64,000 nt of DNA from the NCBI GenBank assembly GCA_041676625.1, contig JBAYRN010000012.1, positions 3,886-67,885 on the forward strand, given 5' to 3'. The position numbers and the translations under genes were made by a program. Shown piece by piece: positions 51,594-61,185 of the stretch. The DNA comes from JAEXNA01 sp041676625 (GTDB lineage Bacteria; Vulcanimicrobiota; Xenobia; Xenobiales; JADMJV01). The notes beneath the pieces were generated by a model. It saw only the letters and a list, made by a program, of their open reading frames with translations. It was not told where the DNA came from and made no database searches. Every line of letters starts with the position of its first letter. Positions within the stretch are counted from its first letter, which is position 1.

Positions 51594-52253
51594 TCAATTC
51601 CGCAAATGGATCGAGGCAACTGTCGTCAACGTTTCTCGTTTATCCGAACCGACAGCCCGTTCCATGGTAAGTTTCCAGAAGAGTTGCGAGACCGGGTCGT
51701 CTAAGACCTCAAGCTTCAGTTCCTTCACGAAGCGCGAGAGCGGCCGACCTCTGGAGCGGTAAAACAGAATAGGTCTCCGTCCAGAACCACTGTTATAAAA
51801 CTCAATTTGAGTGGCCGCTCTGCGTTGAGGGGCCCCCGCTACTAGAGGAATCTCCCGCCGGTAAATCACCCCTTCGCTCTTGACCAGGTAATAGCACAAG
51901 TACTTTTGCCAGACGGGCCTCCCTCGATGGTCGCTCTTGAAAACACCGTCTTCATCCAGGGCAGAGAGCATAGCCACCGTGGGAGTGGTCTCCGCATCAT
52001 CGATGGACAGACTGCTCATAGCGGCACGCTCTAGATCCGCCGTCAGCTTGCGATTGAGGACCTGGGCCTCTTGGAGCAATTCATTCTTGATGGAAGTCTT
52101 TTGCCAGGCCTTTAGACCCATATCAAAGACAAGAAACATAGCGGTCATCAGGATACCAAAAACGCTGAGAACGACCAGGACCTCCACTAAAGTGAAGCCT
52201 CTCGACCGCCTTTCATTCACGAACAAACGTTTGAAGGGATAGCGTCTTCCCAT
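51594..52253 (-). CDS. Prepilin-type protein (PulJ/PilW-like minor pilin)
   Basis: 219 residues from the ATG at 52253. Class III prepilin signal RSRGFTLVEVLVVLSVFGIL: cleavage after Gly, Phe+1, Glu+5, then a hydrophobic helix. Length and position after a PilV-like gene fit PulJ/PilW-type minor pilins. Overlaps the upstream prepilin gene by about 40 bases. Confidence 0.88.
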   Translation of the reverse strand: MGRRYPFKRLFVNERRSRGFTLVEVLVVLSVFGILMTAMFLVFDMGLKAWQKTSIKNELLQEAQVLNRKLTADLERAAMSSLSIDDAETTPTVAMLSALDEDGVFKSDHRGRPVWQKYLCYYLVKSEGVIYRREIPLVAGAPQRRAATQIEFYNSGSGRRPILFYRSRGRPLSRFVKELKLEVLDDPVSQLFWKLTMERAVGSDKRETLTTVASIHLRN

Positions 52254-52623
52254 GACCCCACCTTGCGACAACTCTCACCAATTTCATTCCCGGGCGAGTC
52301 GTATCCTCTAAAAACACATCGAAAGCAAAGCCTGCTTCGTAGGGATACGGACGCGGCGGAAACGCCACTGGACCTTCCTCAACCGGAGTACTAGCCATCT
52401 CTCCCCCGATCCAGGTTCTTGGAGCCGGAGGTACCACCCGGGGCTCGGCTGCGATCCGCTCCAGGAGTCCTCTCACCCGGCTGTTGGCGGCATCACGCTC
52501 TTGAGACTGAGCCTGGTACCGAATTACGGCCGTAAAGAGACCGATCACCGCTAACAGCGCAACGGAGAGCAATCCGATGGACAGCAAGACCTCGGACAAC
52601 GTAAAACCCCGGACCCTGGGCAC
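52213..52623 (-). CDS. Prepilin-type protein (PilV/PulI-like minor pilin)
   Basis: 136 residues with prepilin motif RGFTLSEVLLSIGLLSVALL near the N-terminus (processing by PilD before Phe, Glu+5). Short C-terminal beta domain. Middle gene of the minor pilin operon, 3 bp after the PilX-like gene. Confidence 0.87.
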   Translation of the reverse strand: MPRVRGFTLSEVLLSIGLLSVALLAVIGLFTAVIRYQAQSQERDAANSRVRGLLERIAAEPRVVPPAPRTWIGGEMASTPVEEGPVAFPPRPYPYEAGFAFDVFLEDTTRPGMKLVRVVARWGHGKTLSLQTFVRE

Positions 52624-52626
52624 GGC

Positions 52627-54387
52627 TCAGCGCCCCAACCAGGAGCAAACAACCACCGGTCCATTGGGAGCACTGGCAAACGGGTTCTCGACCAGTTCCT
52701 TGTTGTAAATGAGGCTGCTACCACCGGTGAGATAAACATCGCCCGCCTGCAAGCGTTCGCCACCGACCTCCCATGGTCGCTCCGGAGAGTCGCCATTTTT
52801 TTCAGCCATAAGGGCACCCACGACCTGCACCTCGTTGGTGGCGTACACGGCACCGTTGGTGTAGATCAATCCCTGAATAAAAGAAACCCCTAGCTTGTCA
52901 AAATTCTGCCGGTCCGCGCGCCGCGTGGCACCTGCCGCCAGGCTGGGGTCGAAGGTGTCGTTGGCAACGTCTATACTTCCTCCGTCTCGATAGAGATTCC
53001 GGGTATCCTTGAGTCGTTGGACCAGGAAGTCGGCCGTCTCATTGCCCGCGTAATTCATCTCCAGGTAGTCGGCCATTTTACCGAGACTGTCCTGGCTTCG
53101 TTCGTCCGGCACGACCTGGGTCTCACTACCCAAAACTGCCCTCAATTGGTCCACTTCACCTCCCGGTGTGTTTCCCCAGGTGCTGGGATTCTCTGCGTCT
53201 CCGCCATAGCTACCCTCCTGGGTGATGCGAGCCATCAACTCTTCGTGAGCCCACTTGGCGTCCTCATTCCAGGTGAAGAAATCTTCGTTCTCCTCGGCGC
53301 GCTCCTCCAGATACTGACTACCGTCGAACCCTTCCAACTTCACATTGCCCTTACTAAAGAGTGCCAGGGTTCTTTCATCAGAAATGAGCTCGGCGCTCCC
53401 TCTGAGAGAGGTGTCGCCTCGAACGTAGATCGCCCCGCTTCCGGTAATGGTCCCATTGACCTCGAGAGGTCCGTCGACGAACAGGTTCACCCCATCGAGC
53501 ACCAGGTCGCCGTTGATGACCCCTCCCTCAAAGCGAAAGTCGCGCCCTCGCAAGGTGGTCGTCGCACCCGGGTTGGGTACCAGGGGCGTGGCCCCTCTCC
53601 CGCTTCTCACTGCCAGGTCGATATCCACCACCGGGAACTGCTGAGAGGCCTGCCCTACTTCCGCAGATCCGACGTTAAATTCGCCTGAACCAGGTGCTCG
53701 AATGGCGTCGGGGTGGCCGGACGTGGTGGAAACAATTCCGCTGATGTAGGCTTTGTCGTCTGTTCCTCCCCGCCATTCAATGATACCCGCCCTGCTTGCT
53801 CTCATATTGGAGTGAATGCCTGCTTCGATGGGTATCGGATTGCCCAGGCTCTCCACGCCCTGGATCAGGACGTCCCCCTCCATCCGGATCAGGCCGGAGG
53901 TCAGGAGCGGCACACTGACCGGCTCGGAAAAACCTCGTGAGATTAGGGCTTCGTAGTAAAATTCACGGCCCTTGAGCTCCACCTTCACGACGATATCCGC
54001 GGTCTTGGGTGGGACCGACAGCAGGCCTCGCGGACCATCCACGCTGCTATCAGTATCCAAATTGTTGACCGATTCGTGACGCTCAACTTGACCCACACCG
54101 TCGTAAAACTCGATGGTGTAGCGACCGTTGACCTCGGGAAAGTCTACCTGGATCCGTTCCGTCCCCACCGGTTCCCAGGCGTTACTCGCGGAAAGCTGGT
54201 AGGTGGCATCGGCGATACCAGCTTCGCCCAGAAAAAGCGCCTCGGTGGCGTGCGCGTTTCTCAGGCTGAGGTGCTCCTCGTTATTGATCGATACCAACAA
54301 CCCGGAGACGAGAAGTAAGAGAATCGTGCTTATCAGCAGGGTTGATACAACTATGATCCCCCGCAGTGACCGTCGACATCGCTGCAT
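52627..54387 (-). CDS. PilX-like large pilus assembly protein
   Basis: 586 residues. N-terminal helix IIVVSTLLISTILLLLVSGL without the usual G-F-E prepilin site, followed by LFLGEAGIADATYQLSAS, the pattern of PilX_N proteins. The body is rich in 'GDLVLDGVNLFVDGPLEVNG'-style beta repeats, typical of a beta-helix. First gene of the minor pilin operon. TAGACT six bases before the ATG suggests a leaderless start. Confidence 0.82.
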   Translation of the reverse strand: MQRCRRSLRGIIVVSTLLISTILLLLVSGLLVSINNEEHLSLRNAHATEALFLGEAGIADATYQLSASNAWEPVGTERIQVDFPEVNGRYTIEFYDGVGQVERHESVNNLDTDSSVDGPRGLLSVPPKTADIVVKVELKGREFYYEALISRGFSEPVSVPLLTSGLIRMEGDVLIQGVESLGNPIPIEAGIHSNMRASRAGIIEWRGGTDDKAYISGIVSTTSGHPDAIRAPGSGEFNVGSAEVGQASQQFPVVDIDLAVRSGRGATPLVPNPGATTTLRGRDFRFEGGVINGDLVLDGVNLFVDGPLEVNGTITGSGAIYVRGDTSLRGSAELISDERTLALFSKGNVKLEGFDGSQYLEERAEENEDFFTWNEDAKWAHEELMARITQEGSYGGDAENPSTWGNTPGGEVDQLRAVLGSETQVVPDERSQDSLGKMADYLEMNYAGNETADFLVQRLKDTRNLYRDGGSIDVANDTFDPSLAAGATRRADRQNFDKLGVSFIQGLIYTNGAVYATNEVQVVGALMAEKNGDSPERPWEVGGERLQAGDVYLTGGSSLIYNKELVENPFASAPNGPVVVCSWLGR

Positions 54388-54393
54388 ACGAAT

Positions 54394-54399
54394 AGTCTA
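54394..54399 (-). promoter_or_regulatory. -10 box TAGACT, leaderless start of PilX-like gene
   Basis: TAGACT, six bases (ATTCGT), ATG at 54387. Confidence 0.55.
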
Positions 54400-54436
54400 A
54401 CACGATAAGTAGACTTTAGACAGGCCTGTCAGATTC

Positions 54437-54871
54437 TCAGATGCCGAATAAACTTCTCAACGATGAAAAGCGTTTGGGCTCGGTCCAGGTGTTTACCAGA
54501 CCTCGAGCGACCTTCAACTGCGCCGCAGCTTCTCCGGCTCGATCCGAGGCTTGGACCAACTCCTTTTTCACCTGCTGCAGCTCTTGCTGTGCTTGCCGAG
54601 CAAGCGCCGCATATTCGGCAACTTGCCGCTCCAATTCGAGGATCCGGGCCTCAGAGTCCACAGCTTCCCTGGCAGAGTCCGCCGTCTTTCCTCTGCTCTC
54701 CAGCCAATCCAGCAAATCCGCCTGCTTGATATACCACTGCGGGCCCTTATTGCCCGAAAGCATCTCGGCGGGTAGTTCTTCCTTCTGGGCTGCTCGCCGC
54801 AGAGTGTCGCGGGAGCACGCAGCCAATCGTGAGGCCTGGCCCAGGGTTAGCAATTCTTGATTCTTACTCAA
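54437..54871 (-). CDS. MerR/excisionase-like HTH protein with coiled coil
   Basis: 144 residues from the TTG at 54871, which has GGAGGAAA about eight bases upstream; a longer reading to 54913 has no such site. HTH_17-like start LTLGQASRLAACSRDTLRRA and WYIKQADLLDWLESRG (about 8-55), then a charged coiled coil (about 70-125). Likely DNA-binding; the target is unknown. Confidence 0.8.
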   Translation of the reverse strand: MSKNQELLTLGQASRLAACSRDTLRRAAQKEELPAEMLSGNKGPQWYIKQADLLDWLESRGKTADSAREAVDSEARILELERQVAEYAALARQAQQELQQVKKELVQASDRAGEAAAQLKVARGLVNTWTEPKRFSSLRSLFGI

Positions 54872-54952
54872 AAAAATTTCCTCCGGCGTGGCGCTTCGCC
54901 GAAGCCGCCGCATGCTCTGCAGCCCAAGAGAATTTTTTGAAAAATTTACAAT

Positions 54953-55660
54953 TTATTGCGAGTCTTTGCCTGAAAGGAAATCGTCCCACTCCCGCTCTAC
55001 CACATCCTGTCCTTGCCCGAACAGCTCCTTGGCTTTCTCGCCGAGCGAACTCAGGCCGCTCTGACCCATCTTCTGAAGGTCTCCCAGAGTATCGTCTTTT
55101 ACCTCTTCCACGTGTTGTTGCATGCGCTCTCTGGCCTTCCGCATTTCCTCGGCGGCCCGACCTTTCATGGAGCGAAGGCTCCGCTCTTCGGCCATGGCCT
55201 TCTGCATGGCTTCCTTCAATTTGGTAGCTTCCTCCTTGGCCTTCTGACCCAGTCCGGAAGCGTTGCCCTTTAAAATATCACTGGTTCCCCTCATTGCTTC
55301 TCGGGCGGCGGCCCGGGACTCTTCTCGCAGATTCTGGGAAAGCGATTCAAGGTCTTTTCGGGCATCTTCCACGGAGTCTTCCAGAGAGCCCCTGCTCAGT
55401 CCGCCCACGCCTTCAGAGACCCCTTCATAGATCTTCTCGGCCGACGATCGGAGAGGCTCGGAGGTCGCAGACCGACGGTTGCTCTTAGCAGGCAAGGCCG
55501 CCCGGGTCGGTGCACTGAAATAGCTCTGCGGTGAAACACCGCCGCCGTACTTTTGAAGAAACTCCGCGTGGGCCTGGTCTGCTGCTCGCTGCATCTCCCA
55601 AAAAGCTTGATCCGACTGGGCTTTGAAGGAGGCGAACTCCGACTCTGACAATTCACTCAT
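54953..55660 (-). CDS. Helical, apolipoprotein-like hydrophilic protein
   Basis: 235 residues from the ATG at 55660 (GGAAGA upstream). Long amphipathic helices rich in Ala, Glu, Lys (KAKEEATKLKEAMQKAMAEE), similar in style to stress or late-embryogenesis-type helical proteins. No signal peptide and no catalytic motif. Unknown function. Confidence 0.7.
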   Translation of the reverse strand: MSELSESEFASFKAQSDQAFWEMQRAADQAHAEFLQKYGGGVSPQSYFSAPTRAALPAKSNRRSATSEPLRSSAEKIYEGVSEGVGGLSRGSLEDSVEDARKDLESLSQNLREESRAAAREAMRGTSDILKGNASGLGQKAKEEATKLKEAMQKAMAEERSLRSMKGRAAEEMRKARERMQQHVEEVKDDTLGDLQKMGQSGLSSLGEKAKELFGQGQDVVEREWDDFLSGKDSQ

Positions 55661-55779
55661 AAAGAGATCTTCCCGGTCATCAGAAATTTTCCTATAAAGC
55701 AACGAATCGCCGATAGACTTGCACGGAATAAAATCCGTTCTGTACCGGCGACTCGGCAAGAGCCTCAAAGAGGATAATC

Positions 55780-56337
55780 TCAGAATTCGAAAATCGGAAT
55801 TCCGCCCTGAATGGTGTTTCGAGCCAGTTCATTGATGACCTTAGGATTGCCTCCGGCGATGACCGAGGGGTTGTCACTCTTCGGGTCCAGTATGGCCAAC
55901 ACATTTCGGTTGTCGTCAAACTTGAAGTAGGTCACGTTGGTCTGGCCATCGGGGTTCTTTTCTTCCCATTTGTAGGTAGGACTCAGCGCAGAATCGGCGG
56001 TCTCCGGGCCCTGAGTGAGTTTGCCCTCCGGTACATCGGCGATGAACTGTCTCACCTGTCCGTTCTCGGGGTTGTAGCTCAGTTCCAGCCCCCTTACCGT
56101 GCCGTCTTCGTTGTCACCGAGCATGATAACGTGCCCGATCCCGGCGGCCAAGTCGGTCCACTCGTCGGAAGGGGTCGAACCGATCTCGGCCCGATCGGCG
56201 GCCTTCAGGTCGTTGGAGGCTTCGGCTGCCTGACTGCGCAAACCCTGCGCCTTGGCCACAACCTGGCGGTGAGCTTTGGCGGCTTCCATGCTTTTAAATC
56301 CACCGGGCATGGAGATGGGGATATTGATTTGCGACAT
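55780..56337 (-). CDS. Hypothetical protein
   Basis: 185 residues with AAAGGAGC before the ATG at 56337. N-terminus MSQINIPISMPGGFKSMEAA, an acidic helical part, then a beta-rich half (IGHVIMLGDNEDGTVRGLEL; TYFKFDDNRNVLAIL). I do not recognise the family. No signal peptide. Confidence 0.72.
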   Translation of the reverse strand: MSQINIPISMPGGFKSMEAAKAHRQVVAKAQGLRSQAAEASNDLKAADRAEIGSTPSDEWTDLAAGIGHVIMLGDNEDGTVRGLELSYNPENGQVRQFIADVPEGKLTQGPETADSALSPTYKWEEKNPDGQTNVTYFKFDDNRNVLAILDPKSDNPSVIAGGNPKVINELARNTIQGGIPIFEF

Positions 56338-56395
56338 GAGGTTGCTCCTTTAAATTCTACTAGCCTCACTTTAGGCGACTGATCTTAAAGAAGTC

Positions 56396-59065
56396 TTAAA
56401 GCTTCCAAACTCTCTTTTCATCCAGCATGGCCGTAATATGGGTGGCATCGACCGCCTTGGAAAAGAAGTAGCCCTGCATGTACCGGCAACCGGTTTTCGC
56501 CATGTGCCGGGCCTGAGCGATGGTCTCCACCCCTTCAGCCATGGGGAAGATCTCCAGGGATTGGGCCAACCGCACCGCCGCCTCGCAAATATTGGTCTTG
56601 GTCTTGTCCTGAAGGACCGCTCCCACCAGGCTGGGGTCGATCTTTAAGAACTGGATGTGCTCCAGTTCCATCCGAGAAATCGAGGAGTAACCGACCCCAA
56701 AGTCGTCGATGGCGACCCGGATCCCGCTGCGCCCCAGGCTGGACACCACGCGCTCGGTCAAATCCACTTCCTCTACATTGGCCCCTTCGGCGATCTCCAC
56801 GAAGACCAATCCAGGCTGCAGCCCGAACTCCTCCACCGAGGCCAGAATCATTTCAGCCAGATCGGCCTGCAGCATCTGCCGAGTGGAAACGTTGAAAGAG
56901 ATGAACATCTGGTACCCCTGGGCCAGCCACTGGCGCAACTGCCAACAGGACTGGCGGCAGACCCACTGCCCCAGTTGCACGATCAGACCGGTCTCCTCGG
57001 CGATCCCCAGGAAAGCGGCGGGCTCCAGAAGTCCATCGATCCGATGGTTCCAGCGCAGCAGTGCTTCCACCCCCACGATTTGCCCCTTGCCTTTGATCAC
57101 CTCGATGATGGGCAGATACTGCAGCACGAACTCACCCTTTTCCATGGCCAGTCGCAACTGACTGTCCATGGCCAAGCGCCTTTCCTGACGCTTGTGAAGC
57201 TCGTTGTTGTAGAACACGCAGCGCCCGCGACCAGTCTCCTTGGCGTGATACATAGCACTGTCGGCGTGCTCCAGCATGGCTTGAGTGCTATCGGCGTCGT
57301 TGGGGCAGATGGAAACGCCGATGCTGGCACGGATATAAAACTTCTGCCCCTGGATGGTAAAGGGACGGGAGAGACACTCGGAGATCCGGTTGACCACGAT
57401 AGCAATATTTTTACGGATCATGTTGGTCTTTTGTTCGGAAGGGGTGTCGTCGTCTCCGGTGATCAACTCCGAGAGCAAAATGAGAAACTCGTCTTCTCCT
57501 TTGCGCCCCAGGGCGTCCGACTCCCGAATCGCAGTCTGCAGCCGCTCGGCCACTTTGGTCAGCAATTCATCCCCAGCTTTAAAGCCCATAGCATCGTTGA
57601 TCAGCTTGAAGCGGTCGAGATCGACGACCAACAGTGCAGAGGCTCGGTTGTAGCGCTGAACTTGCTTGACCGTAAACTCCAGATACTGGCGGATCAAGTT
57701 GAGATTGGGAAGTCCGGTCAGCCCATCTTGAAAGGCCAGGCGCTGGGTCTCTCGATCGGACTCGTTGGCCCGCTGCTCATACTCGGCCAGACTCGCCATG
57801 GCTTTTTGCAGCTTGATCTCAAACTGGTTTGCCTTCAGGTCCGAATCTCGGGCCCTCTGCAGAGCTTCCTGAAGTCTTGTCTCCACTGCCCCCGAGGCCA
57901 GGCTAACCCCTCCCGCGGACGGGACAGATGCGGCCGCCTGCTCGGCCTCTGCTCGGGCCTTCTCGGCCTGCGACCTGGCCTCAGCCAACTGGCTCGCCAA
58001 CTGTTCCTTTTCAGCCGTCAGATCCTCGATCTTCGCTCTCACCAGGTCCAGTTTGTCGCCGGACTGCTGGGCTTTTTCCTGCAGTATCTGGCCCCGCTCC
58101 TCGGACAACTGGAGTCTCTCTCGGAGTTGTGCCACCAGGTCGCTCTCGGTCTGCCCTTCAAGCTCGGAGAGGCGGTCCTGGGCGGCCAGGAGTTCCTGCT
58201 GGAGTTCCTCCAACTCCCCGGCGTCCGAGCTGATGCCGAACCCCTGACGCGCTTCCGCAAGTTCCGTCTCCAGTTCGGAGATGCGGTCCTGAAACTCCAT
58301 GACCAGTGTTTCGGAATCTCCGTCGAAGGCCGCCTGCTCGGCCTTTGTGGCTCGCTCCTGGGAGGCGTGGAACTTCTCCTCCCATTCCAAAGCTCGCTCC
58401 TCAGCCTCTCTAACCTTGGCTTGAATCTCGGCGAGTTGCTGCTCGAAAGCGCCGGTGAAGCCGCCCACTCCGGCGATCTTCTCCTCGGCCAAACGGGCTC
58501 TCTCTTCGGCTTCGTGAAGTGCGATTCTGGTTCCGTTCAATCGACTTTCCAGTAGCTCGTATCCTGTTTGAGAGGTGCCGTTGGTGGGACCGACGGCTTC
58601 CAGCCGAGCTTGCAAGGAGTCGATGGTCTCCCGAGCTTCGCCAGCTTGAGCGGCTTCCACTCGGGCTTTCTGAAGTTCGTCTCGCAGGACTTCAATCTCG
58701 TCCCGCAGTTCAGCCAGCTGAACCGTGTCTTCCCGGGCCCGATCCAGCTCTTCTTGCAGTTCGGCGATGCGCGCGAGATCGTTTCGGGCTTCCTCTAGCT
58801 CCTTCTGCAATTCTGCGAGTTCGCTAGAATCGACCTCCACCGGCAGCGGACCCGATTCCAGCTCAGCCAATCTAGCCTCGGCTTTATTGGCTCGCTCCTC
58901 TTCTTCCTTGAGCTTTATGTCGAGCTGCCATATCTCTTGCATGGTAGCTTGAGCTCGGGACTTGGCTTTCTCAAGCTTGGTCTCAGCTTTCGCCAGTTTT
59001 TTTCGAAGATTTTCAAAGGCCTCGGGTGTTAATTCCGTGCCTTCTTGCAAATTGTCAGTGGCCAT
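56396..59065 (-). CDS. Coiled-coil GGDEF-EAL protein (c-di-GMP turnover)
   Basis: 889 residues from the ATG at 59065. A coiled coil of about 430 residues is followed by a GGDEF domain (about 455-620) whose signature is RKGEDEFLILL, so the second Gly is Glu and cyclase activity is doubtful. The EAL domain (about 635-885) keeps VGVEALLRW, FNVSTRQM, VEIAEG, IDDFGVGYSS, LKIDPS and AEGVET, so phosphodiesterase activity is expected. No membrane or sensory domain; the coiled coil may localise it. It is divergent from hisS. A PilZ c-di-GMP receptor is encoded 2.4 kb beyond the start. Confidence 0.9.
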   Translation of the reverse strand: MATDNLQEGTELTPEAFENLRKKLAKAETKLEKAKSRAQATMQEIWQLDIKLKEEEERANKAEARLAELESGPLPVEVDSSELAELQKELEEARNDLARIAELQEELDRAREDTVQLAELRDEIEVLRDELQKARVEAAQAGEARETIDSLQARLEAVGPTNGTSQTGYELLESRLNGTRIALHEAEERARLAEEKIAGVGGFTGAFEQQLAEIQAKVREAEERALEWEEKFHASQERATKAEQAAFDGDSETLVMEFQDRISELETELAEARQGFGISSDAGELEELQQELLAAQDRLSELEGQTESDLVAQLRERLQLSEERGQILQEKAQQSGDKLDLVRAKIEDLTAEKEQLASQLAEARSQAEKARAEAEQAAASVPSAGGVSLASGAVETRLQEALQRARDSDLKANQFEIKLQKAMASLAEYEQRANESDRETQRLAFQDGLTGLPNLNLIRQYLEFTVKQVQRYNRASALLVVDLDRFKLINDAMGFKAGDELLTKVAERLQTAIRESDALGRKGEDEFLILLSELITGDDDTPSEQKTNMIRKNIAIVVNRISECLSRPFTIQGQKFYIRASIGVSICPNDADSTQAMLEHADSAMYHAKETGRGRCVFYNNELHKRQERRLAMDSQLRLAMEKGEFVLQYLPIIEVIKGKGQIVGVEALLRWNHRIDGLLEPAAFLGIAEETGLIVQLGQWVCRQSCWQLRQWLAQGYQMFISFNVSTRQMLQADLAEMILASVEEFGLQPGLVFVEIAEGANVEEVDLTERVVSSLGRSGIRVAIDDFGVGYSSISRMELEHIQFLKIDPSLVGAVLQDKTKTNICEAAVRLAQSLEIFPMAEGVETIAQARHMAKTGCRYMQGYFFSKAVDATHITAMLDEKRVWKL

Positions 59066-59203
59066 AGTCGTCCTAATCTCGCCTCCGCTTCGACGGTAGA
59101 CCCCCGGATCCTCGACTGGTGCGAAGACTGAGAATTTTGAGGTCCAGCAGGAGATCTCCCCTTCACGAAGGTGACCGCCGATGAACTCCAAATGGCACCC
59201 AGC

Positions 59204-60526
59204 ATGAGTAAACCGAGAGCGATCAGCGGCTTCCCCGAGTGGACGCCCGCCCAAACCCTGGCCGAGCAGACCTTCCTGAGACGAGCCGTGGCAGTCTACG
59301 AAAGCTATGGCTATACCCCGCTGGATACTCCGGCGGTGGAACGAGTGGAAACGCTCTCCTCCAAAGGAGTGGTGGACAAGGAGATTTACTGTCTGGACCG
59401 TTTGAAAGAGGAGTCTCGCAGCGACAAGCCGCCGGAATTGGGACTTCGTTTTGACCTCACCATTCCGCTGGCGCGCTACGTGGCTATGAACTACGGAGAG
59501 CTGAGCTTTCCCTTCAAACGCTATCAGGTGGGGAAGGTTTGGCGGGGCGAGCGACCCCAGGAGGGCCGGTTTCGAGAGTTTTATCAAGCCGACATCGATG
59601 TGATCGCAGAAAACGAACTGCCCCTCCACTTCGACGCCGAGATGCCCCGAGTGATCCTGGAGATTTTTGAAAAGCAGAACCTCCGGGCCCGGGTGAGGAT
59701 CAACAACCGCAAACTCCTACTCGGACTTTATCACCAGTTGGGTATCGCCACCGAGAAGATGGAAGAGGTCCTGCGAGAAGCGGACAAACTGGAAAAGATC
59801 GGCCCGGAAGGAGTACGGCAAAGCCTGAGCCCTCTGGGCCTGGGTGAACAAGTGGTGGAGAAATGCCTGGCTCTGGCCGCCACCAACGGTGATTTTGAGG
59901 AAGTCAGAGCCGGGATCGATCGCCTGGGTCTTTACCACGAATCGCTCGACCAGGGACTTCTGGAAGTGCAGACAGTGGCCGCCGCCCTGGGCGATTTCCC
60001 GGCCCAATCCTGGTGCTGCGATCTGGGCATCGTGAGGGGCCTGGATTATTACACCGGCACCATCTACGAAACCAACCTGCTGGACTACCCTCAGTTGGGA
60101 AGTATCTGCTCGGGGGGGCGCTACGACGACCTGGCCAGCGGTTTCGTCAACAAAAAGCTGCCCGGTGTGGGTATCTCCATCGGGGTCAGCCGGTTGCTCT
60201 CGTATCTCTTCAAAGAGGGTGCTGTGCCGCTGAGTCGCCACTGCCCCACCGAGGTCTTGATCGTGCTGCCCGAGGAGAGCAAGCGAGCCCACTGCAACGA
60301 GATCGCCCGGCAGTTGCGAAAGGCCGGCGTGCCCACCGAAGTCTTTCACCTGCCTTTGAACCTGAAAAAGCAATTGCGTTATGCCGACCGAAAGGGGATA
60401 CCCAACGTGCTGTTCCCCCACCTCTACAACCAGGACGATCCCCGAGTCGAGGTCAAGAACTTGGCCGACGGAGTACAAACGGAGTGCCTGCTCTCGGAGT
60501 GGATCGGCAACTGGCCGAAAATGTAA
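59204..60526 (+). CDS. hisS: Histidine-tRNA ligase
   Basis: 440 residues from the ATG at 59204; starts a few codons upstream (GTG 59171, ATG 59192) are possible. Class II synthetase: motif 1 region GYTPLDTPAVE, motif 2 KVWRGERPQEGRFREFYQAD, histidine loop GLDYYTGTIYE, motif 3 GVGISIGVSRL, and a C-terminal anticodon-binding domain (about 330-440). The Ala for Cys in FYQADID and the VSRL motif are characteristic of one of the two HisRS sub-types. Attaches histidine to tRNA-His. Confidence 0.93.
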   Translation: MSKPRAISGFPEWTPAQTLAEQTFLRRAVAVYESYGYTPLDTPAVERVETLSSKGVVDKEIYCLDRLKEESRSDKPPELGLRFDLTIPLARYVAMNYGELSFPFKRYQVGKVWRGERPQEGRFREFYQADIDVIAENELPLHFDAEMPRVILEIFEKQNLRARVRINNRKLLLGLYHQLGIATEKMEEVLREADKLEKIGPEGVRQSLSPLGLGEQVVEKCLALAATNGDFEEVRAGIDRLGLYHESLDQGLLEVQTVAAALGDFPAQSWCCDLGIVRGLDYYTGTIYETNLLDYPQLGSICSGGRYDDLASGFVNKKLPGVGISIGVSRLLSYLFKEGAVPLSRHCPTEVLIVLPEESKRAHCNEIARQLRKAGVPTEVFHLPLNLKKQLRYADRKGIPNVLFPHLYNQDDPRVEVKNLADGVQTECLLSEWIGNWPKM

Positions 60527-60621
60527 CATCCTGTTTACAAACCCGGGTTCTGTTCATCTGTTGGCAACAAACTCCGACGAACGCCATGATACACTCTCCT
60601 CAAGAACAAGGAGTTGCTGCA

Positions 60622-61185
60622 ATGATAGGTCCGCTGGGTGGAGTCGGTTTTCAAGGTGGGATGAATCTTACCATCAATCTTAATGGTGGTGCCGGAGGCC
60701 TATCCCCCCTGGGCGGCGGAGCACCGCTGGGCCTCGGAGGTGGAGGAGGCTGTCCTTGTAGTGACGGCTTTTCACCCTCTTCCGAACTCCTTCAAGGCAG
60801 TCCCTTAGGTGGTTTCTCTCCCTTTGGCGGAGGTGGGATGGCTGGATTTGCAGCCCTTTTAGGCGGCGGCCCAAACGGCCTTGGAAGCGCCCACCCCGGA
60901 TTCGATTTTCAAAACGAAGCCCACCCCTTTTCCACCGGACCGGACCCGGGCATTCCGTATGACCTCCTTTTAGGTGGCGGCGGAGGAGGAGCCTTTCCCG
61001 CCCTGGGCGGCGGTGGTTCACTGGCCGATCAGGCCCTCATGATGCAAGCCGCTGCCAGCGACATGAACCAGGCTTCCTTGATCAACGCCCAGACCGGGGC
61101 GATGGGAGGGTTGATGGGAGCCCAGGGCACGGCCCTGGCCGGGATCAATCCGCTGATGTCCGGCCTGATGTCCAATTATCTCTAA
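60622..61185 (+). CDS. Gly-rich low-complexity protein
   Basis: 187 residues from the ATG at 60622 with AAGGAG upstream. Gly runs with Pro and Leu (GGLSPLGGGAPLGLGGGGG), one CPCS motif and a Met/Ala-rich helical C-terminus (DQALMMQAAASDMNQASLIN). No signal peptide. Similar in flavour to the Gly-rich protein at 21367-21954. Function unknown; it may be structural. Confidence 0.75.
   Translation: MIGPLGGVGFQGGMNLTINLNGGAGGLSPLGGGAPLGLGGGGGCPCSDGFSPSSELLQGSPLGGFSPFGGGGMAGFAALLGGGPNGLGSAHPGFDFQNEAHPFSTGPDPGIPYDLLLGGGGGGAFPALGGGGSLADQALMMQAAASDMNQASLINAQTGAMGGLMGAQGTALAGINPLMSGLMSNYL

Noticed and set aside
50764..51762. 332-codon Ser/Gly-rich open frame, plus strand
   Set aside because: Antisense of the Glu-Pro repeat region; the minus strand encodes recognisable GAF and prepilin proteins.
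59065..59629. N-terminal extension of the GGDEF-EAL protein
   Set aside because: It lies antisense to the HisRS coding sequence and lacks domain character; the coiled coil begins at the ATG at 59065.
60013..60621. In-frame upstream extension of the Gly-rich protein
   Set aside because: It overlaps hisS in another frame; the ATG at 60622 has a good AAGGAG ribosome binding site.
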